From Ottowia sp. (GTDB lineage: Bacteria > Pseudomonadota > Gammaproteobacteria > Burkholderiales > Burkholderiaceae_C): a stretch of DNA of 6,682 nucleotides. This document shows positions 5,478-6,682 of this stretch, one piece after another. Below the pieces are notes generated by a model. It searched no databases and was not told the origin of the DNA. It worked only from the letters and a program-made list of their open reading frames with translations. The stretch lies in assembly GCA_023228705.1 (NCBI GenBank), contig JALOAS010000131.1, positions 1 through 6,682 on the forward strand. Reading direction: 5' to 3'. Position 1 is the stretch's first letter; each line of letters begins with the position of its first letter. Made by a program: the position numbers and the translations under genes.

Positions 5478-6575
5478 ATGCCACGGCCCATAGAAGCCAT
5501 CGTCCACACGGCGGCGCTTGCGCACAATCTGCAGCGCGCGCGCTGCGCGGCACCCGACGCGCGCGTGTGGGCCGTGGTCAAGGCCAATGCGTACGGCCAC
5601 GGCATAGAGCGCACGTACGACGGATTCCGGCGCGCAGACGGCTTTGCGCTGCTCGAGCCAGGCGAAGCATGCCGCGTGCGGCAGCTGGGCTGGACCGGGC
5701 CCATCCTGCTGCTCGAGGGCGCGTTTGATGCACAGGACCTGGCCGCCTGCGTCCGGCTGCAACTCTGGCATGTCGTGCACCGGCCCGAGCAGATCGCCTG
5801 GATTGCCGCGCTCGACACGCGGCAGACGCAGCACGTCTTCCTCAAGCTGGACTCGGGAATGAGCCGGCTGGGATTTGGCCCGCGTGCGTACCGGGCCGCG
5901 TACGCCCGCCTGCGCGCGCTGCCGCAGGTGGCCAGCATCACGCACATGACGCACTTTGCCGACGCCGATCGCGATCACGGCACCGACCGGCAATGGGCGC
6001 TGTTCCGGGAAACGGTGGCCGGCCTGCCCGGCGGGCACTGCCTGTGCAACAGCGCCGCCACGCTGCGGCAGGGCCGCGAGCTGCTGGCACCGGGCGAGTG
6101 GGTGCGCGTGGGCATCTCCAACTACGGCAGCTCGCCGGACTACCCGGTGCACGATGCGGCGCACTGGCAGCTGCAGCCGGCCATGAGCCTGCGCGCCGGG
6201 CTGATGGCCGTGCGCCAGGTCCGGGCCGGCACGGCGGTGGGCTACGGATCCACGTTCCGCGCGGAGCGCGACCTGCGGGTTGGCACCGTGGCCTGCGGCT
6301 ACGCCGACGGCTATCCCCGGCACGCCGGCACCGGCACGCCCATCCTGGTCGATGGCGTGCGCACGCGCACGCTGGGGCGCGTGAGCATGGACATGCTGGC
6401 GGTGGACCTGGACCCGGTGCCGCAGGCCGGGGTGGGCAGCGAAGCCACGCTGTGGGGTGCGTCAAGCCAGGGCACGGTCCTGCCCATAGACGAGGTGGCG
6501 CAGGCGGCAGGCACCGTGGGCTACGAGCTCATGTGCGCGCTGGCGCAGCGGGTGCCGACCCGCGTTGAGCGTTGA
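5478..6575 (+). CDS. alr: Alanine racemase
   Basis: A PLP enzyme that interconverts L- and D-alanine and supplies D-alanine for peptidoglycan. The 365-residue protein has the fold-type III barrel signature with the Schiff-base lysine Lys35 in AVVKANAYGHG. It also has Arg130 in LDSGMSRLGF, Arg210 in VRVGISNYG (pyridine-nitrogen contact), the second catalytic base Tyr256 in VGYGSTF, GTVACGYADGYPR (269-281) and GRVSMDM (300-306). Length and order are normal. The start has AAGG four bases or so upstream (5471-5474). The C-terminus reads YELMCALAQRVPTRVER. The last codons (Val, Glu, Arg) and the TGA stop are made of the heptamer array that begins at 6564, so the natural end may have been altered slightly. 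In related genomes radA often follows; it is not in this window. Confidence 0.97.
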   Translation: MPRPIEAIVHTAALAHNLQRARCAAPDARVWAVVKANAYGHGIERTYDGFRRADGFALLEPGEACRVRQLGWTGPILLLEGAFDAQDLAACVRLQLWHVVHRPEQIAWIAALDTRQTQHVFLKLDSGMSRLGFGPRAYRAAYARLRALPQVASITHMTHFADADRDHGTDRQWALFRETVAGLPGGHCLCNSAATLRQGRELLAPGEWVRVGISNYGSSPDYPVHDAAHWQLQPAMSLRAGLMAVRQVRAGTAVGYGSTFRAERDLRVGTVACGYADGYPRHAGTGTPILVDGVRTRTLGRVSMDMLAVDLDPVPQAGVGSEATLWGASSQGTVLPIDEVAQAAGTVGYELMCALAQRVPTRVER

Positions 6576-6682
6576 GCGTTGAGCGTTGAGCGTTGAGCGT
6601 TGAGCGTTGAGCGTTGAGCGTTGAGCGTTGAGCGTTGAGCGTTGAGCGTTGAGCGTTGAGCGTTGAGCGATGAGCGGTGAGC
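6564..6682. repeat. Tandem heptamer array, GTTGAGC x15 plus two variant units, overlapping the end of alr
   Basis: Fifteen perfect GTTGAGC units (6564-6668) are followed by GATGAGC and GGTGAGC up to the window end, so the array may continue or be decaying into the next part of an element. The unit differs by one base from the GTTGGGC of the left array; both forms occur next to each other at 1718-1731. On the plus strand this variant contains TGA, and since 7 is not a multiple of 3 all three frames meet a stop within about 21 bases. The first units encode the last alr codons and its stop. Confidence 0.97.

Noticed and set aside
5329..5553. Longer lplT starting inside alr
   Set aside because: It adds 75 residues antisense to the alr start and leader, with no match to LplT; the ATG at 5328 fits.
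5400..6323. 307-residue minus-strand open frame
   Set aside because: It is antisense to alr, which is certain from its catalytic motifs.

Overview
The window is GC-rich and codes densely on both strands. The proteins look betaproteobacterial, most likely Burkholderiales and perhaps Alcaligenaceae. That is judged from the style of the LplT and Alr proteins, their divergent pairing, and an ectABCD set of the kind known in Bordetella-like genomes. No rRNA, tRNA, CRISPR array, transposase or phage gene is visible.

From left to right: a tandem heptamer array with a two-hairpin repeat (1-160); ectD (195-1169, minus); ectC (1174-1572, minus); a 185-bp palindromic repeat composite (about 1613-1797); ectB (1798-3072, minus); a 183-bp gap; ectA (3256-3792, minus); a 294-bp regulatory-looking gap with several palindromes (3793-4086); lplT (4087-5328, minus); a 149-bp divergent promoter region; alr (5478-6575, plus); and a second heptamer array (6564-6682) that overlaps the end of alr and runs off the window.

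ectA, ectB and ectC together make ectoine from L-aspartate semialdehyde: EctB transaminates, EctA acetylates and EctC cyclises. EctD hydroxylates ectoine to 5-hydroxyectoine. All four proteins look complete and keep the catalytic and ligand residues I could check. The set would serve osmotic and temperature stress protection. lplT (lysophospholipid flippase) and alr (alanine racemase) are envelope housekeeping genes transcribed away from each other.

The most unusual content is a dispersed repeat family. One module is a run of 7-bp units (GTTGRGC or its complement), then CATCA, a GC-rich hairpin with a GCA loop, NTCAT, a second hairpin with a GCA-type loop, and a tail AGGTCATNNGTCAT. Two modules sit head-to-head between ectB and ectC, splitting the operon. 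Another lies just after ectD in the opposite orientation to its closest relative, so ectCD is bracketed by near-identical inverted repeats. The heptamer part is expanded to at least 8 units (GTTGGGC) at the left edge and at least 17 units (GTTGAGC) at the right edge, where it supplies the stop codon of alr. The stems of the modules differ by paired, compensating changes, which suggests that the folded form matters.
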